A stretch of DNA of 64,000 nt from Flavobacterium sp. J27 (GCF_004303025.1 NZ_PJQW01000013.1:76260-140259), one strand, 5' to 3'. Positions 43,272 to 53,301 are shown, counted from the first letter of the stretch. Notes: a model not told the origin generated them from the sequence alone. Translations and numbers: made by a program.

Positions 43272-46082
43272 ATGAAATATAAAATTACACTATTGCTTTT
43301 ATTTTTTCAAAGCCATATTTGGTCACAAACAACTGACCTTTCTTCTGTAAAATTACAAAATATTGGACCTTCAATTATGAGTGGTCGCATAGTAGATATA
43401 GCCGTTAATCCTGAAAACCCAACTGAATTTTATGCAGCCTATGCTTCTGGAGGACTTTGGTACACTCAGAATAATGGTACTTCTTTTGAACCAATAATGG
43501 ATACTGCTCCCACTCTAAATTGTGGTACAGTAACGGTAGATTGGAAAACCAAAACTATTTGGGTAGGAACAGGAGAAGTAAACGCGTCACGATCTTCCTA
43601 TTCAGGAATTGGCATTCTAAAATCCTCAGATCAAGGAAAAAATTGGGAAAATATTGGGTTAACTGACAGTCATCATATTAGCAGAATTTGGGTAAACCCA
43701 ACAGACAACAATGAAATTATTGCGGCTGTTTTAGGTCATTTATATACTCCAAACGAAGAAAGAGGAGTTTTTAAAACTAGTGATGGTGGAAAAACATGGA
43801 AAAAAACACTTTTTGTCAATCAAGACACTGGAATTATCGATTTATCTGTTGCTCCAGATAATTCAAAAATCATATATGCTGCAGCTTGGGAAAGAGAACG
43901 AAAAGCATGGCATTTTAAAGGAAACGGAAAAGGTTCAGGCATCTATAAAAGTGAAGATGGTGGAACAACTTGGCATTTAATTTCTAGAGATGGGAGTGAA
44001 TTTCCAAATAACGAAGGAGTAGGAAGAATTGGTTTAGCAGTATTTAATCAAAATATTTTATATACTATCTTAGACAATCAAAATAACAGACCTATTCCAG
44101 AGGAAGCTTCAACAAAAAGTAAAAAAATATCGCAATCGGACATGTTCAGTGTACCTGGTGAAACTTTTGTAGAAAAGTCTAATAAAGAAATTAATACCTA
44201 TTTAAAAAAACACGGTTTAATTGAAAAATACAGAGCTGAAACCCTAAAAAATTGGGTAAAAAATGGAAAATTACAACCTAAAGAACTCAAAACTATTTTA
44301 CAAGATGCCAATAAAGCCTTGTTTGAAACAGAAGTTATTGGTTGTGAAATTTACAAATCTATAGATGGTGGAAAATCATGGCAACGTACTCATGAAAACT
44401 ACATAGATGATTTGTACTACAGTTACGGCTATTATTTTGGAAATATTTCGGTAGATCCAAAAAATGAAAACCGCATTTATTTTGGTGGCGTTCCTTTACT
44501 TCATTCTGAAGACGGTGGAAAAACGATGATAAGCATTAGTGGTGAAAATGTCCATGCAGATCACCATGTAACTTGGATTAATCCCAACAATCCCAATCAT
44601 ATTATCAACGGAAATGATGGCGGAATCAACATTAGTTATGATAATGGAGCACATTGGAAAAAATGCAATAATGAGGCTTTAGGTCAATTTTATGCTGTAA
44701 ATATTGACTATAATGAATCCTATAATGTATATGGAGGCTTACAAGACAATGGGGTTTGGGTAGCCAACAATAATTATAGAAAATCAGATGCATGGGAACA
44801 AGAAGGAAAATATCCTTACGAAAGTATTATGGGTGGTGATGGTATGCAGGTACAAATTGACAAAAGAGATGCCAACATCGTGTATACAGGTTTCCAATTT
44901 GGTAATTATTTTAGATTAGATAGAAGTAAAAACACAAAAGAATTTATTTCTCCTACATTACCAAAAGGTACTAAAGAAAAACCATTACGCTTCAATTGGC
45001 AAACCCCTATACTATTATCTCCTCATAATCAAGATATTTTATATATGGGTTCCCAATTTTTACACCGTTCCATGAATCAAGGTACTTCTTGGGAAAAAAT
45101 TTCAACAGATCTTACGCATGGTAGCGTTGAAGGTAATGTGGCATTCGGTACATTAACCACCATTTCTGAAAGTCCGTTGCAATTTGGATTATTGTATACA
45201 GGTTCTGATGATGGAATCATTCATCTTTCCAAAGATGGTGGCATTTCATGGAATATCATTTCAAGTCAATTACCTCAAAATTTATGGGTTTCTAGAGTGA
45301 AGGCTTCCCTATTTAAAAAAGAGCGTGTTTATGCTACTTTAAATGGCTATCGTAACGATGATTTTAAACCTTATGTTTATCTTTCTGACGATAATGGTGC
45401 CAACTGGCAAGACATTAGTGCTAATTTACCTCAAAGCCCTATAAATGTCATTTTAGAAGATACTGAAAATGAAAACGTCCTTTTTGTAGGTACAGATAAT
45501 GGTTTGTTTGTTTCTCTAGACAAGGGAAAAACTTGGATTGATTTTTCTTCAGAAATGCCTCCAGTAGCAGTTCATGATTTGGTCATACAACCTAAAGCCA
45601 AAGAATTAATTGTAGGTACTCATGGTCGTTCATTATACAAGGTGAATATTGACAAAATACAACTGCTTTCATCTGAAATACTTTCAAAATCTTTGTATGT
45701 TTACGAAGTATCGTCAGTTAAAAAATCGGATCGTTGGGGTTCCAAATGGAGCTCTTGGGCGAAACCCTTTGAACCTAAAGCCGAAATTTGGTTTTATTCC
45801 AATACTTCAGAAGAAGTTGAAATTACGATTGAAAATGAATTTGGGTTAACTGTTTTTTCTAAAAAAGTAGCCGCTAAAAAAGGCTTAAATTTAGTTGAAT
45901 ACGATTACACCTTATCAAATGAAGTAATTAATAAATGGAAGAAAAAAGATAAAAAAGCCACCTTTGAAAAAGCGGATAATGGTAAACAATATGTACTTCC
46001 TTCCAAGTATAGTATTCATATCAAGAAAGGAAGTGAAGCCGTTTTTACCCATTTAGAAGTTACAGAGAGTAAAAAAGCGTAA
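43272..46082 (+). CDS. Secreted VPS10/BNR-repeat beta-propeller protein
   Basis: 936 residues with a signal peptide (MKYKITLLLLFFQSHIWSQT). Many Asp-box/BNR repeats follow: VFKTSDGGKTWKKTLF, IYKSEDGGTTWHLISR, IYKSIDGGKSWQRTHE, LHSEDGGKTMISISG and VYLSDDNGANWQDISA. They are spread over about 25-810 and build sortilin-like beta-propellers. The C-terminal 130 residues are a separate beta domain. Bacteroidota relatives are usually annotated as glycosyl hydrolases, but no catalytic residues of a known glycosidase family are seen, so a binding or adhesion role is equally possible. It lies divergent from a Crp/Fnr gene and ends at a terminator shared with aceA. Confidence 0.85.
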   Translation: MKYKITLLLLFFQSHIWSQTTDLSSVKLQNIGPSIMSGRIVDIAVNPENPTEFYAAYASGGLWYTQNNGTSFEPIMDTAPTLNCGTVTVDWKTKTIWVGTGEVNASRSSYSGIGILKSSDQGKNWENIGLTDSHHISRIWVNPTDNNEIIAAVLGHLYTPNEERGVFKTSDGGKTWKKTLFVNQDTGIIDLSVAPDNSKIIYAAAWERERKAWHFKGNGKGSGIYKSEDGGTTWHLISRDGSEFPNNEGVGRIGLAVFNQNILYTILDNQNNRPIPEEASTKSKKISQSDMFSVPGETFVEKSNKEINTYLKKHGLIEKYRAETLKNWVKNGKLQPKELKTILQDANKALFETEVIGCEIYKSIDGGKSWQRTHENYIDDLYYSYGYYFGNISVDPKNENRIYFGGVPLLHSEDGGKTMISISGENVHADHHVTWINPNNPNHIINGNDGGINISYDNGAHWKKCNNEALGQFYAVNIDYNESYNVYGGLQDNGVWVANNNYRKSDAWEQEGKYPYESIMGGDGMQVQIDKRDANIVYTGFQFGNYFRLDRSKNTKEFISPTLPKGTKEKPLRFNWQTPILLSPHNQDILYMGSQFLHRSMNQGTSWEKISTDLTHGSVEGNVAFGTLTTISESPLQFGLLYTGSDDGIIHLSKDGGISWNIISSQLPQNLWVSRVKASLFKKERVYATLNGYRNDDFKPYVYLSDDNGANWQDISANLPQSPINVILEDTENENVLFVGTDNGLFVSLDKGKTWIDFSSEMPPVAVHDLVIQPKAKELIVGTHGRSLYKVNIDKIQLLSSEILSKSLYVYEVSSVKKSDRWGSKWSSWAKPFEPKAEIWFYSNTSEEVEITIENEFGLTVFSKKVAAKKGLNLVEYDYTLSNEVINKWKKKDKKATFEKADNGKQYVLPSKYSIHIKKGSEAVFTHLEVTESKKA

Positions 46083-46090
46083 TAAAAAAC

Positions 46091-46122
46091 AAAAGCCTTG
46101 AGAAATTTCACAAGGCTTTTTG
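46091..46122. terminator. Bidirectional terminator between the BNR protein and aceA
   Basis: AAAAGCCTTG pairs with CAAGGCTTTT around AGAAATTTCA. Confidence 0.8.
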
Positions 46123-46147
46123 GTCAAACCAAATTATACTAAAAATA

Positions 46148-47434
46148 TTAAAATTGCGCTACCTCAGTAGAATCTTTCATTGCTGTAGTGGAAGATCTAT
46201 TGTTAGTAACGGTATTTTGAACCGCGTCAAAGTAAGTTGTACCTACAAATCCTTGGTGTTTTACTGCTTTAAAACCATCTTTTTGCAAAGCAAATTCTCT
46301 TTCTTGTAATTCAGAATAACCTGCCATTCCTCTTTCTTTATACGCTTTAGACAATTCAAACATACTTGTATTTAAAGCATGGAAGCCTGCTAAAGTGATA
46401 AATTGGAATTTATAACCCATTGCCGCTAAATCCTCTCTAAAAGTTTCCATTTCAGCAACGGTTAATTTTGCTGCCCAGTTGAAGGAAGGCGAACAGTTAT
46501 AAGCCAACATTTTTCCTGGATATTTGGCATGAATTGCATCTGCAAATTGTTTCGCATATTTTAAATCAGGATTACTCGTTTCCATCCAAATTAAATCTGC
46601 ATAAGGAGCATAACTCAACCCTCTATCAATCCCTTGTTCAATACCTGCATTCACATAGAAGAAACCTTCACTTGTTTTTTCTCCTGTAATAAATTTAGCA
46701 TCTCTTGGATCAATATCACTCGTTAAAAGATTGGCAGCATCAGCATCTGTTCTTGCTACGATTAAAGCGGGAACACCCATAACATCTGTTGCTAAACGAG
46801 CAGCAATCAGTTTATTAATTGCTTCTTGTGTAGGTACTAATACTTTTCCACCTAAGTGACCACACTTTTTAGCAGAACTCAATTGATCTTCAAAATGAAC
46901 TCCAGCTGCACCAGACTCAATCATCGATTTCATCAATTCAAAAGCATTTAGATTTCCTCCAAAACCAGCTTCTGCATCAGCCACAATTGGTACTAAATAA
47001 TCTTTTCTATCTTTTTCTGGCACCTGATTTACCACTTGAATTTGATCGGCTCTTAACAAAGCATTATTAATTCTTTTTACAACAAGAGGTACGCTGTTTG
47101 CTGGATACAAAGATTGATCAGGATACATTTCACCAGCTACATTTGCATCAGCAGCTACTTGCCAACCACTTAAATAAATCGCTTCTAAACCTGCTTCTAC
47201 TTCTTGAATCGCTTGATTACCCGTTAAAGCACCTAAACCTGCCACATAATCTTGTGCATTTAATTTTTTCCAAAGTTTCTCAGCTCCTAATTTTGAGATA
47301 CTATGTTCAATTGTATAAGAACCTTGTAATTTAACTACTTCTTCGGCAGTGTAAGGACGTTCTATTCCTTTCCATCTTTCATTGGTTAACCAATCTGTAA
47401 CTAATTCCTGAATTCTTGTTTCTACTGTTTTCAT
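46148..47434 (-). CDS. aceA: Isocitrate lyase
   Basis: 428 residues. It splits isocitrate into glyoxylate and succinate, the first glyoxylate-shunt step. The catalytic loop [14 protein letters not shown] is intact with the essential Cys. Also visible are [19 protein letters not shown], the metal-site [18 protein letters not shown] region and [12 protein letters not shown]. It is the second gene of the aceB-aceA operon, 25 nt after aceB. Succinate made here feeds the SdhCAB complex encoded at 53337-56998. Regulation is expected from the divergent XRE protein at 49183. Confidence 0.96.
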   Translation of the reverse strand: MKTVETRIQELVTDWLTNERWKGIERPYTAEEVVKLQGSYTIEHSISKLGAEKLWKKLNAQDYVAGLGALTGNQAIQEVEAGLEAIYLSGWQVAADANVAGEMYPDQSLYPANSVPLVVKRINNALLRADQIQVVNQVPEKDRKDYLVPIVADAEAGFGGNLNAFELMKSMIESGAAGVHFEDQLSSAKKCGHLGGKVLVPTQEAINKLIAARLATDVMGVPALIVARTDADAANLLTSDIDPRDAKFITGEKTSEGFFYVNAGIEQGIDRGLSYAPYADLIWMETSNPDLKYAKQFADAIHAKYPGKMLAYNCSPSFNWAAKLTVAEMETFREDLAAMGYKFQFITLAGFHALNTSMFELSKAYKERGMAGYSELQEREFALQKDGFKAVKHQGFVGTTYFDAVQNTVTNNRSSTTAMKDSTEVAQF

Positions 47435-47459
47435 TGTGTTTTATAAATAAAAAGTTGTG

Positions 47460-49061
47460 TTAAATGTATTTGTATCCTGTTAGGGTTAGAAAATCGATGA
47501 AGGTATAATTCACTACCAAAATATCTAAGAGTTGTTCGGCCAACTTATACTGGTATTTTTCATGATTCTCATCACCTACTTGGTTTCTAATCTTTTCGTA
47601 TTCTTCCATGGCAATTTTATCATAATATTTCTCCGTTAAGACTTTGCCATTATCTAAGGTTACGCCATTGCGAAGCCATTGCCATAATTGCGAACGGGAT
47701 ATTTCTGCAGTTGCTGCATCTTCCATTAAATGATTTAAAGCAGCAGCGCCTTGACCATTCAACCAAGAAGCCATGTATAAAACCGAAATATTGATGTTTT
47801 TACGAACACCAACTTCTGTAATCGTTCCTTGTGGAACTTCTAACAAATCGGCTTCTGAAATCGAAAGTTCATTTCGTTTTATGTGAATTTGATTTTTAGT
47901 AGGCATATTTTCATTGAAGACTTTCATCGCAACAGGCACTAAATCAGGATGTGCGACCCAAGTACCGTCATGTCCATTTTTTACTTCACGTTCCTTATCG
48001 GCTTTCACTTTGTCAAATGCTATTTTATTTGCTGCCTCATCATTTTTAATAGGTATTTGAGCTGCCATTCCACCTATTGCGTGAATATTTCTTTTGTGAC
48101 ATCTTTGAATAACCAATTCAGAATACGCTTTCATAAAAGGACTCGTCATGGTTACTTGATCACGGTCTGGCACTAAGAATTTATCATTATTTCTAAACTT
48201 CTTGATATATGAAAAAATATAATCCCAACGACCACAATTTAAACCTACGATATGATTTCTTAATTCATAAATAATTTCATCCAGTTGAAAACTAGCGGTA
48301 ATCGTCTCCACTAAAACGGTAGCTTTTAAAGTTCCCTTTTTAATATCTAGATATTCCTCCGTAAATTCAAAAATGGTATTCCACCATCTCGCTTCCAAGT
48401 AATGCTCCAATTTGGGTAAATAGAAATAAGGAGCGGTATTATTTTCTTTTAACTGTTTGTGGTTATGAAAAACGTACAATCCAAAATCAACCAAAGCACC
48501 TGAAGCTTCTTCATTATTAATTAAGATATGTTTTTCATTTAAATGAATGCCACGAGGTCTTACTAATAAAACCGCAGTATTTTCATTTAACTTATATTCT
48601 TTATTTTTTGCTTCGTCAAATAAATAAATCGTTTTTGCAACAGCATCTTTTAAGTTTTGTTGTCCATTCATAAGGTTCTCCCAAGTTGGTGAAGTACTAT
48701 CTTCAAAATCTGCCATAAACGTTTTGGCACCAGAATTTAATGCATTGATTACCATTTTACGATCTACTGGACCTGTAATTTCAACTCTTCTATCTAATAA
48801 ATCCTCTGGAGTTGTTCCCGCAAACCAATCTTTTTCACGAATATCTTGTGTTTCTTTTGGAAAACAAGGCAACTCTCCTTCATCAAACTTTTGTTGTTGT
48901 ACTTTTCTTTTTTCAAGTAATTCCAATCGTTGTTTATTGAACACTTCATGCAATTCTGTTAAAAAAAGAATCGCTTCTTCAGTTAAAATAGCAGGAAATT
49001 TTGCGGTAGCTTCTGGAGCTAATTCAAATGCTTTTGCTGTTGTTTCTAATTGATTTTCCAT
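47460..49061 (-). CDS. aceB: Malate synthase A
   Basis: 533-residue malate synthase (A isoform by length) that condenses glyoxylate with acetyl-CoA to malate. Matches include FMADFEDSTSPTWENLMNGQ, VLLVRPRGIHLNEKHI, GLNCGRWDYIFSYIKKF with the Mg-binding region, IGGMAAQIPIKND and DGTWVAHPDLVPVA. It is the first gene of the operon with aceA. The start at 49061 faces a 121-bp intergenic region that holds the dyad at 49099-49139 and the divergent regulator's promoter. Confidence 0.96.
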   Translation of the reverse strand: MENQLETTAKAFELAPEATAKFPAILTEEAILFLTELHEVFNKQRLELLEKRKVQQQKFDEGELPCFPKETQDIREKDWFAGTTPEDLLDRRVEITGPVDRKMVINALNSGAKTFMADFEDSTSPTWENLMNGQQNLKDAVAKTIYLFDEAKNKEYKLNENTAVLLVRPRGIHLNEKHILINNEEASGALVDFGLYVFHNHKQLKENNTAPYFYLPKLEHYLEARWWNTIFEFTEEYLDIKKGTLKATVLVETITASFQLDEIIYELRNHIVGLNCGRWDYIFSYIKKFRNNDKFLVPDRDQVTMTSPFMKAYSELVIQRCHKRNIHAIGGMAAQIPIKNDEAANKIAFDKVKADKEREVKNGHDGTWVAHPDLVPVAMKVFNENMPTKNQIHIKRNELSISEADLLEVPQGTITEVGVRKNINISVLYMASWLNGQGAAALNHLMEDAATAEISRSQLWQWLRNGVTLDNGKVLTEKYYDKIAMEEYEKIRNQVGDENHEKYQYKLAEQLLDILVVNYTFIDFLTLTGYKYI

Positions 49062-49098
49062 GACTTATTGTTTTTGTTGGTACAATATTATAAAAAAG

Positions 49099-49139
49099 TT
49101 TTTTACAAAACAAGCGAACGTACGCTAAAATGTAAAAAA
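49099..49139. promoter_or_regulatory. Candidate glyoxylate-shunt operator (41-bp nested dyad)
   Basis: Outer arms TTTTTTACA (49099-49107) and TGTAAAAAA (49131-49139) are perfect inverted copies. Inner AGCGAACGTACGCT (49113-49126) is a palindrome with six of seven pairs. The two share nearly the same centre. It lies between divergent aceB and its likely regulator and overlaps the region where the aceB -33 element should lie. Confidence 0.6.
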
Positions 49140-49147
49140 ATTATTTT

Positions 49148-49177
49148 TTTGTGATTTTAAATAATAGCGTATCTTTG
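49148..49177 (+). promoter_or_regulatory. Promoter of the glyoxylate regulator gene, almost leaderless
   Basis: TTTG (49148-49151), 18 bp, TATCTTTG (49170-49177) ends 5 nt before the ATG. An AGCGTA half-site of the adjacent dyad overlaps the -7 box (49166-49171), which suggests autoregulation. Confidence 0.65.
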
Positions 49178-49182
49178 AAATT

Positions 49183-50664
49183 ATGAATTTAGAAAGAGAT
49201 TATATCAAACTTATTTTTGGCTTAAAACTAAAGCAAGCAAGGACCAACAAAGACTTGTCGTTATTTGGCTTAGCCAAAATAACAGGACTCTCCAAGTCGT
49301 ATTTAAATGAAATTGAAAAAGGGAAAAAATACCCAAAGACAGATAAGATTATTCTATTATCCGAAAAATTAGATGTTTCTTACGACAACATGGTGTCTTT
49401 GAAATTGGATAATAATTTAGCACCCATTGGTGAAATTTTAAATTCAGGAATTCTAAAAGAAATCCCTTTAGATATCTTTGGTATTGAAGAAAGTGATTTA
49501 ATTGATATCATTGCTAATGCTCCTGCTAAAGTAAATGCTTTTATTAGTACCATTATTGAAATTGCTCAACATTATAATTTATCTAGAGAAAGTTTTTTCT
49601 TAGCTTCCTTACGTTCCTACCAAGAAGCACAAAACAACTACTTTGAAGATTTAGAACAAAAAGTTTTAGATTTTGCCAAAGCCTTTCACATTGATTTAGA
49701 CGCAGAAATAGCTTTAGAGGAATTACAATCCATCTTAATTGAAGAATACAACTACAAAATTGAAGTCTTAACTTTTAAAGAGCAAAATGAACTAGGAGAT
49801 TTGCGTTCTATATTTGTTGCTAAAAGCAAAACCCTACTTATTGCAACTGATGTAGACGATTCACAAAAAGCATTTATTTTCGCCAAGGAAATCGCCTATA
49901 ATTTTTTACAAATTGAAGAGCGATTGTACACTTTTAGTTGGATTAAGTTTGAAAATTTTGATCAGGTATTAAATAATTTCTACGCTTCTTATTTTGCAGG
50001 TGCCTTGCTTTTGCCTAGAAAAAAAATGATTGAAAAATTAAATGTTTTTGTAGCCAAAGAAGATCCAAAACCACAAGAATTTGTTCAATTAATTACTGAT
50101 TTCAAAGTTTCTCCAGAATCTTTTTACCAAAGGTTAACCAATTTATTACCCAAAGATTTTCAGTTAAAAAACTTATTCTTTTTACGCATGTCGCATAAAA
50201 TTGGTAGCGACAATTATAAAATCAAAAAAGAATTACACATTACCAATCAACAAGAACCTCACGCTAATGAAATGAACGAACATTATTGCAGAAGATGGGT
50301 TTCTGTTCGAACCATGGTAGAGTCTTTGAAACAAAATAAAACACATTTTTTTGATGCTCAAATCTCTTGTTATGAAAACAGTAAAAATGAATATTTAGTT
50401 TTTTCTTCTGCCACTCCAGACCCCTTTAAAAAAGACCATATCAGAAGTATTTCTGTCGGTATTCTCATCACACCTACGCTTAAGAAAAAATTTAAATTTA
50501 TTGACAATGAATCCATTACCAAACAAATCGTGGGTGTTACTTGTGAAACATGTGCAGTTAAAGATTGTTCTGTAAGAGCGGCCGCTCCTATTCAGTTGGA
50601 ACAAAAAATACGCAACGAAAACACAGCTTTAATCGTGAACAAATACATAGAGAAATACAGTTAA
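49183..50664 (+). CDS. XRE family regulator with IrrE-like and short-chain acyl-CoA-type domains
   Basis: 493 residues. A Cro/C1-type HTH occupies about 12-66 (FGLAKITGLSKSYLNEIEKG). The middle part (about 190-290) has the position of an IrrE/ImmA peptidase domain, but the HExxH motif is replaced by FAKEIAYNF. The C-terminal region (about 310-493) resembles the DUF2083/short-chain acyl-CoA regulator domain and carries the Cys signature GVTCETCAVKDCSVRAAAP. This architecture is that of RamB/MccR-type regulators of acetate and propionate metabolism. Its divergent position next to aceBA makes it the likely controller of the shunt. Confidence 0.88.
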   Translation: MNLERDYIKLIFGLKLKQARTNKDLSLFGLAKITGLSKSYLNEIEKGKKYPKTDKIILLSEKLDVSYDNMVSLKLDNNLAPIGEILNSGILKEIPLDIFGIEESDLIDIIANAPAKVNAFISTIIEIAQHYNLSRESFFLASLRSYQEAQNNYFEDLEQKVLDFAKAFHIDLDAEIALEELQSILIEEYNYKIEVLTFKEQNELGDLRSIFVAKSKTLLIATDVDDSQKAFIFAKEIAYNFLQIEERLYTFSWIKFENFDQVLNNFYASYFAGALLLPRKKMIEKLNVFVAKEDPKPQEFVQLITDFKVSPESFYQRLTNLLPKDFQLKNLFFLRMSHKIGSDNYKIKKELHITNQQEPHANEMNEHYCRRWVSVRTMVESLKQNKTHFFDAQISCYENSKNEYLVFSSATPDPFKKDHIRSISVGILITPTLKKKFKFIDNESITKQIVGVTCETCAVKDCSVRAAAPIQLEQKIRNENTALIVNKYIEKYS

Positions 50665-50670
50665 AAAACA

Positions 50671-52026
50671 TTATTCTACCCATTTATAATATCTTGCTCC
50701 AATTAAATTAGGATTTTCTTTTTCAATCAAATCAATAACCCATTCCTTTTTTTGAGGACAAACACTGCTTTTCAATTCTTTTTTATGTAATTTTTCATAG
50801 GTTGTAAAATCTATTTTGTGACTTTTTTCTAAAGTTTCAAAAAGCTGTGTTTTTTCTAAAGCAGTTCTCCAATCATTTTGAATAACTCCTTCAAAGACTT
50901 TCGATTTCGAACCACTTCCATAGGCTAAAAAACCAAAAATACTTCCTTCTATTGGAGTATCATTCCTATAAAAATGAGACAAAGTTGACAATAATCCCAT
51001 AAAAATAGATCCTGTATACAAATTACCTATTAAAGAAGAAGCTATTTCCGCAGGTTGCAATTTTTCAGTAACAAAATTTTGATACGCTTCTGATTTTCCT
51101 ATTTCTTTTAATTTGTTTTGGTAATCTAAAGACTGTACATCCACTTCAATTTCCTTGGAATCCAAAGCATAAATTTCTGACAACATTCTTCTACCCTGAA
51201 AAGAATAAGGTAGATGCATCACAATACTAGACCAAGTATTATAAATTGTTTCTTCTGAATTTTTCAACTTTTTAAATAAAGAATAGGCTTCTCTGGTTCT
51301 ATCCATATAACATTGATTCGAATATTGACCATCAAAAACGGGTTGGTCTTTATGTATTTCAATTTCAGCCTCTAAATTAGAAAACCAATCTTCATTACTA
51401 TCATTTCCAGTAATGGATGATTTAGGAATACTTCGATAGGGTTTAAAAAAATCGAAAACTCCTTTTGTACTGGTTGCCCAATGATTTTCAAAAGCAATAA
51501 TACTAGGGTTTGAAGTAATCAACATTGCTAAAGCGCCAGCTCCTTGTGTATATTCACCCGTTGAATTTAAATCGTATTTTGCAATATCTGAAGTAATTAC
51601 AATCGCTTTCTTCTCTGGATGTAAACGTATAAAATCCATACAGTTTTGCATCGCATCTACACCACCAATACAGGCAAACGTAAAATCTACTGCATCACAA
51701 TGAGAAAGGCATCCTTGACCAAACTTTTGCTCCATTAAAGCCACTAAAAAAGAAGCGATCGGTTTAGAATTATCTATACTACTTTCTGTACCCACATAAA
51801 TTCTTGAAATTTCATTTAAATTAATATTGTGTTCCAAAATCAATTTCGTTAGTGCATTGGCACCAAAAACAACCGTATCTTGATGTACGTCTGGAAAAGT
51901 CATTTTTAACAACCCTAATCCTTTTTCTAATTTAGCAGCTTCAATGCCTCTTGCTTCGGCTAGTTCATGTATGGGTAAATGAAGCTTGGCTACATCAAAA
52001 GACATAGCATCAATTCCAACTTTCAT
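50671..52026 (-). CDS. mvaS: Hydroxymethylglutaryl-CoA synthase
   Basis: 451-residue thiolase-fold enzyme that condenses acetyl-CoA with acetoacetyl-CoA to HMG-CoA, an early step of the mevalonate route to isoprenoids. MKVGIDAMSFDVAKLHLPIH opens it. The general acid Glu is in YVGTESSIDNSKP, the nucleophile Cys in VDFTFACIGGVDAMQNC, and later SIVMHLPYSFQGRR carries a His-Leu-Pro motif. The length is somewhat above the Gram-positive average. Flavobacteria use the mevalonate pathway, which fits. It is convergent with the XRE regulator, with 6 nt between the stops. Confidence 0.9.
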   Translation of the reverse strand: MKVGIDAMSFDVAKLHLPIHELAEARGIEAAKLEKGLGLLKMTFPDVHQDTVVFGANALTKLILEHNINLNEISRIYVGTESSIDNSKPIASFLVALMEQKFGQGCLSHCDAVDFTFACIGGVDAMQNCMDFIRLHPEKKAIVITSDIAKYDLNSTGEYTQGAGALAMLITSNPSIIAFENHWATSTKGVFDFFKPYRSIPKSSITGNDSNEDWFSNLEAEIEIHKDQPVFDGQYSNQCYMDRTREAYSLFKKLKNSEETIYNTWSSIVMHLPYSFQGRRMLSEIYALDSKEIEVDVQSLDYQNKLKEIGKSEAYQNFVTEKLQPAEIASSLIGNLYTGSIFMGLLSTLSHFYRNDTPIEGSIFGFLAYGSGSKSKVFEGVIQNDWRTALEKTQLFETLEKSHKIDFTTYEKLHKKELKSSVCPQKKEWVIDLIEKENPNLIGARYYKWVE

Positions 52027-52320
52027 AGTATCTCTTTTTTAAGAGGTTAAAATTACAATTATGAACTAAATAAAACCTTCCCTTGAAACTAGAAAATAGC
52101 ATTTTGAATGATTTTTATGAATTTTAAAAAATTAAATCTATTTCACTTTAAAATCCATAATTCTACAACGTTTTATATTGAAAAAAATTCAATAGTATTA
52201 ATTTGGATTTTTAACACAATTAAGCCAGTTTGTTAATAATAAAATACTACATTTACACGTTTTAACCTAAGAGTATTTTTTACTCATTAAAGCAATAATT
52301 AGTAACCCATTAGAACAAAA
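52027..52320. other. A/T-rich intergenic region
   Basis: 294 bases between divergent mvaS and the lipoprotein gene. I see no RNA gene or ORF of note. A weak promoter candidate (TTTG at 52229, 15 bp, TACATTTA at 52248) may serve the lipoprotein gene. Confidence 0.5.
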
Positions 52321-53196
52321 ATGAAGAAATATTTACCGATATTTATTTTAGCATTAGGGATTAGTTTCTTTTCCTGTTCTGACAAGGATGATAATTTAGT
52401 AAATGAAGAACCTCAATTAATTATAAAGTTTGCTTTTGATGAAAATCAAATCCGATTAGACAATTTAGGCCAACCTTCAAGTATTCCAGCGAATCATGCA
52501 GCACAAACACCAATATTTAATACCATTAGTGCTCACTATTTTGAATTAACTCCAAATGCATTTACTCAATTAGGCGACGGAACCGTTTTATTTCACGCTG
52601 CAGAAACAGTTTCTGGTGGAGACCTAGCTATCGATTTTTCTCAATCAAAAATTGTCTCTGAAGGAGAGACATTTTTATCAATACCTTTAAGAGAAGTCAA
52701 TCAAGGAAGCTATCAATATGTTAGAGTTTCCTTATCATATCAAAATTATGATATAAACATATTAAATAATGGCAATAACTTCAACGCTACTTTAGAAAGT
52801 TTTGTAGGATACAATACTTACATCACTTCTCATCATATTGGTAACAACATCTTCAATATTAATGACAATCGTCTCCAAGGTTATTGGGCTTTAGGATTAC
52901 ACAATTACCCTTATGCAACTTCTGGACAAGCTCCTCAAGGAGCAACTACAGTTCCAAATCCTATTGCAACTACTTCAGCAATTCCACAAGGATCTTGTGT
53001 TGTTACTGGTAAATTCACAAATAATCTAGTAATTACAGGAAACGAAACGAAAGACATCATTATTACACTTTCATTATCCACAAACAATAGCTTTGAGTGG
53101 GAAGAAGTAAATCTTGACGGAAAATACGAGCCTACAGCGGGAGAGAACGTAATCGATATGGGAATTAGAGGATTACAACCTACTTACACAAGATAA
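52321..53196 (+). CDS. Unknown lipoprotein, MbnP-like in outline
   Basis: 291 residues with signal peptide and lipobox SFFSC (Cys19), so lipid-anchored. The mature part opens with a conserved-looking QLIIKFAFDENQIRLDNLGQ. Later it has VLFHAAETVSGGDLAIDFSQ and a C-terminal WEEVNLDGKYEPTAGENVID. The outline (short beta-rich periplasmic lipoprotein, initial IxFxFDxxQxRLDN, late D-G-x-Y-x-P) reminds me of MbnP-like proteins found beside metal-handling genes. The match is loose and no copper or iron motif is certain. The upstream and downstream genes give no help. Confidence 0.7.
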   Translation: MKKYLPIFILALGISFFSCSDKDDNLVNEEPQLIIKFAFDENQIRLDNLGQPSSIPANHAAQTPIFNTISAHYFELTPNAFTQLGDGTVLFHAAETVSGGDLAIDFSQSKIVSEGETFLSIPLREVNQGSYQYVRVSLSYQNYDINILNNGNNFNATLESFVGYNTYITSHHIGNNIFNINDNRLQGYWALGLHNYPYATSGQAPQGATTVPNPIATTSAIPQGSCVVTGKFTNNLVITGNETKDIIITLSLSTNNSFEWEEVNLDGKYEPTAGENVIDMGIRGLQPTYTR

Positions 53197-53270
53197 TCAA
53201 ACCCACAACTGTCTGATTATCAAAAACAAACAAACATATTTTAAATTCATTATAAATTACCACTAAAAGG

Positions 53271-53301
53271 TTGTGGTTATATTTTTTATGCAGTATTTTT
53301 G
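53271..53301 (+). promoter_or_regulatory. Promoter of the sdhCAB operon
   Basis: TTG (53271-53273), 20 bp, TATTTTTG (53294-53301), 35 nt upstream of the sdhC ATG. Confidence 0.6.
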
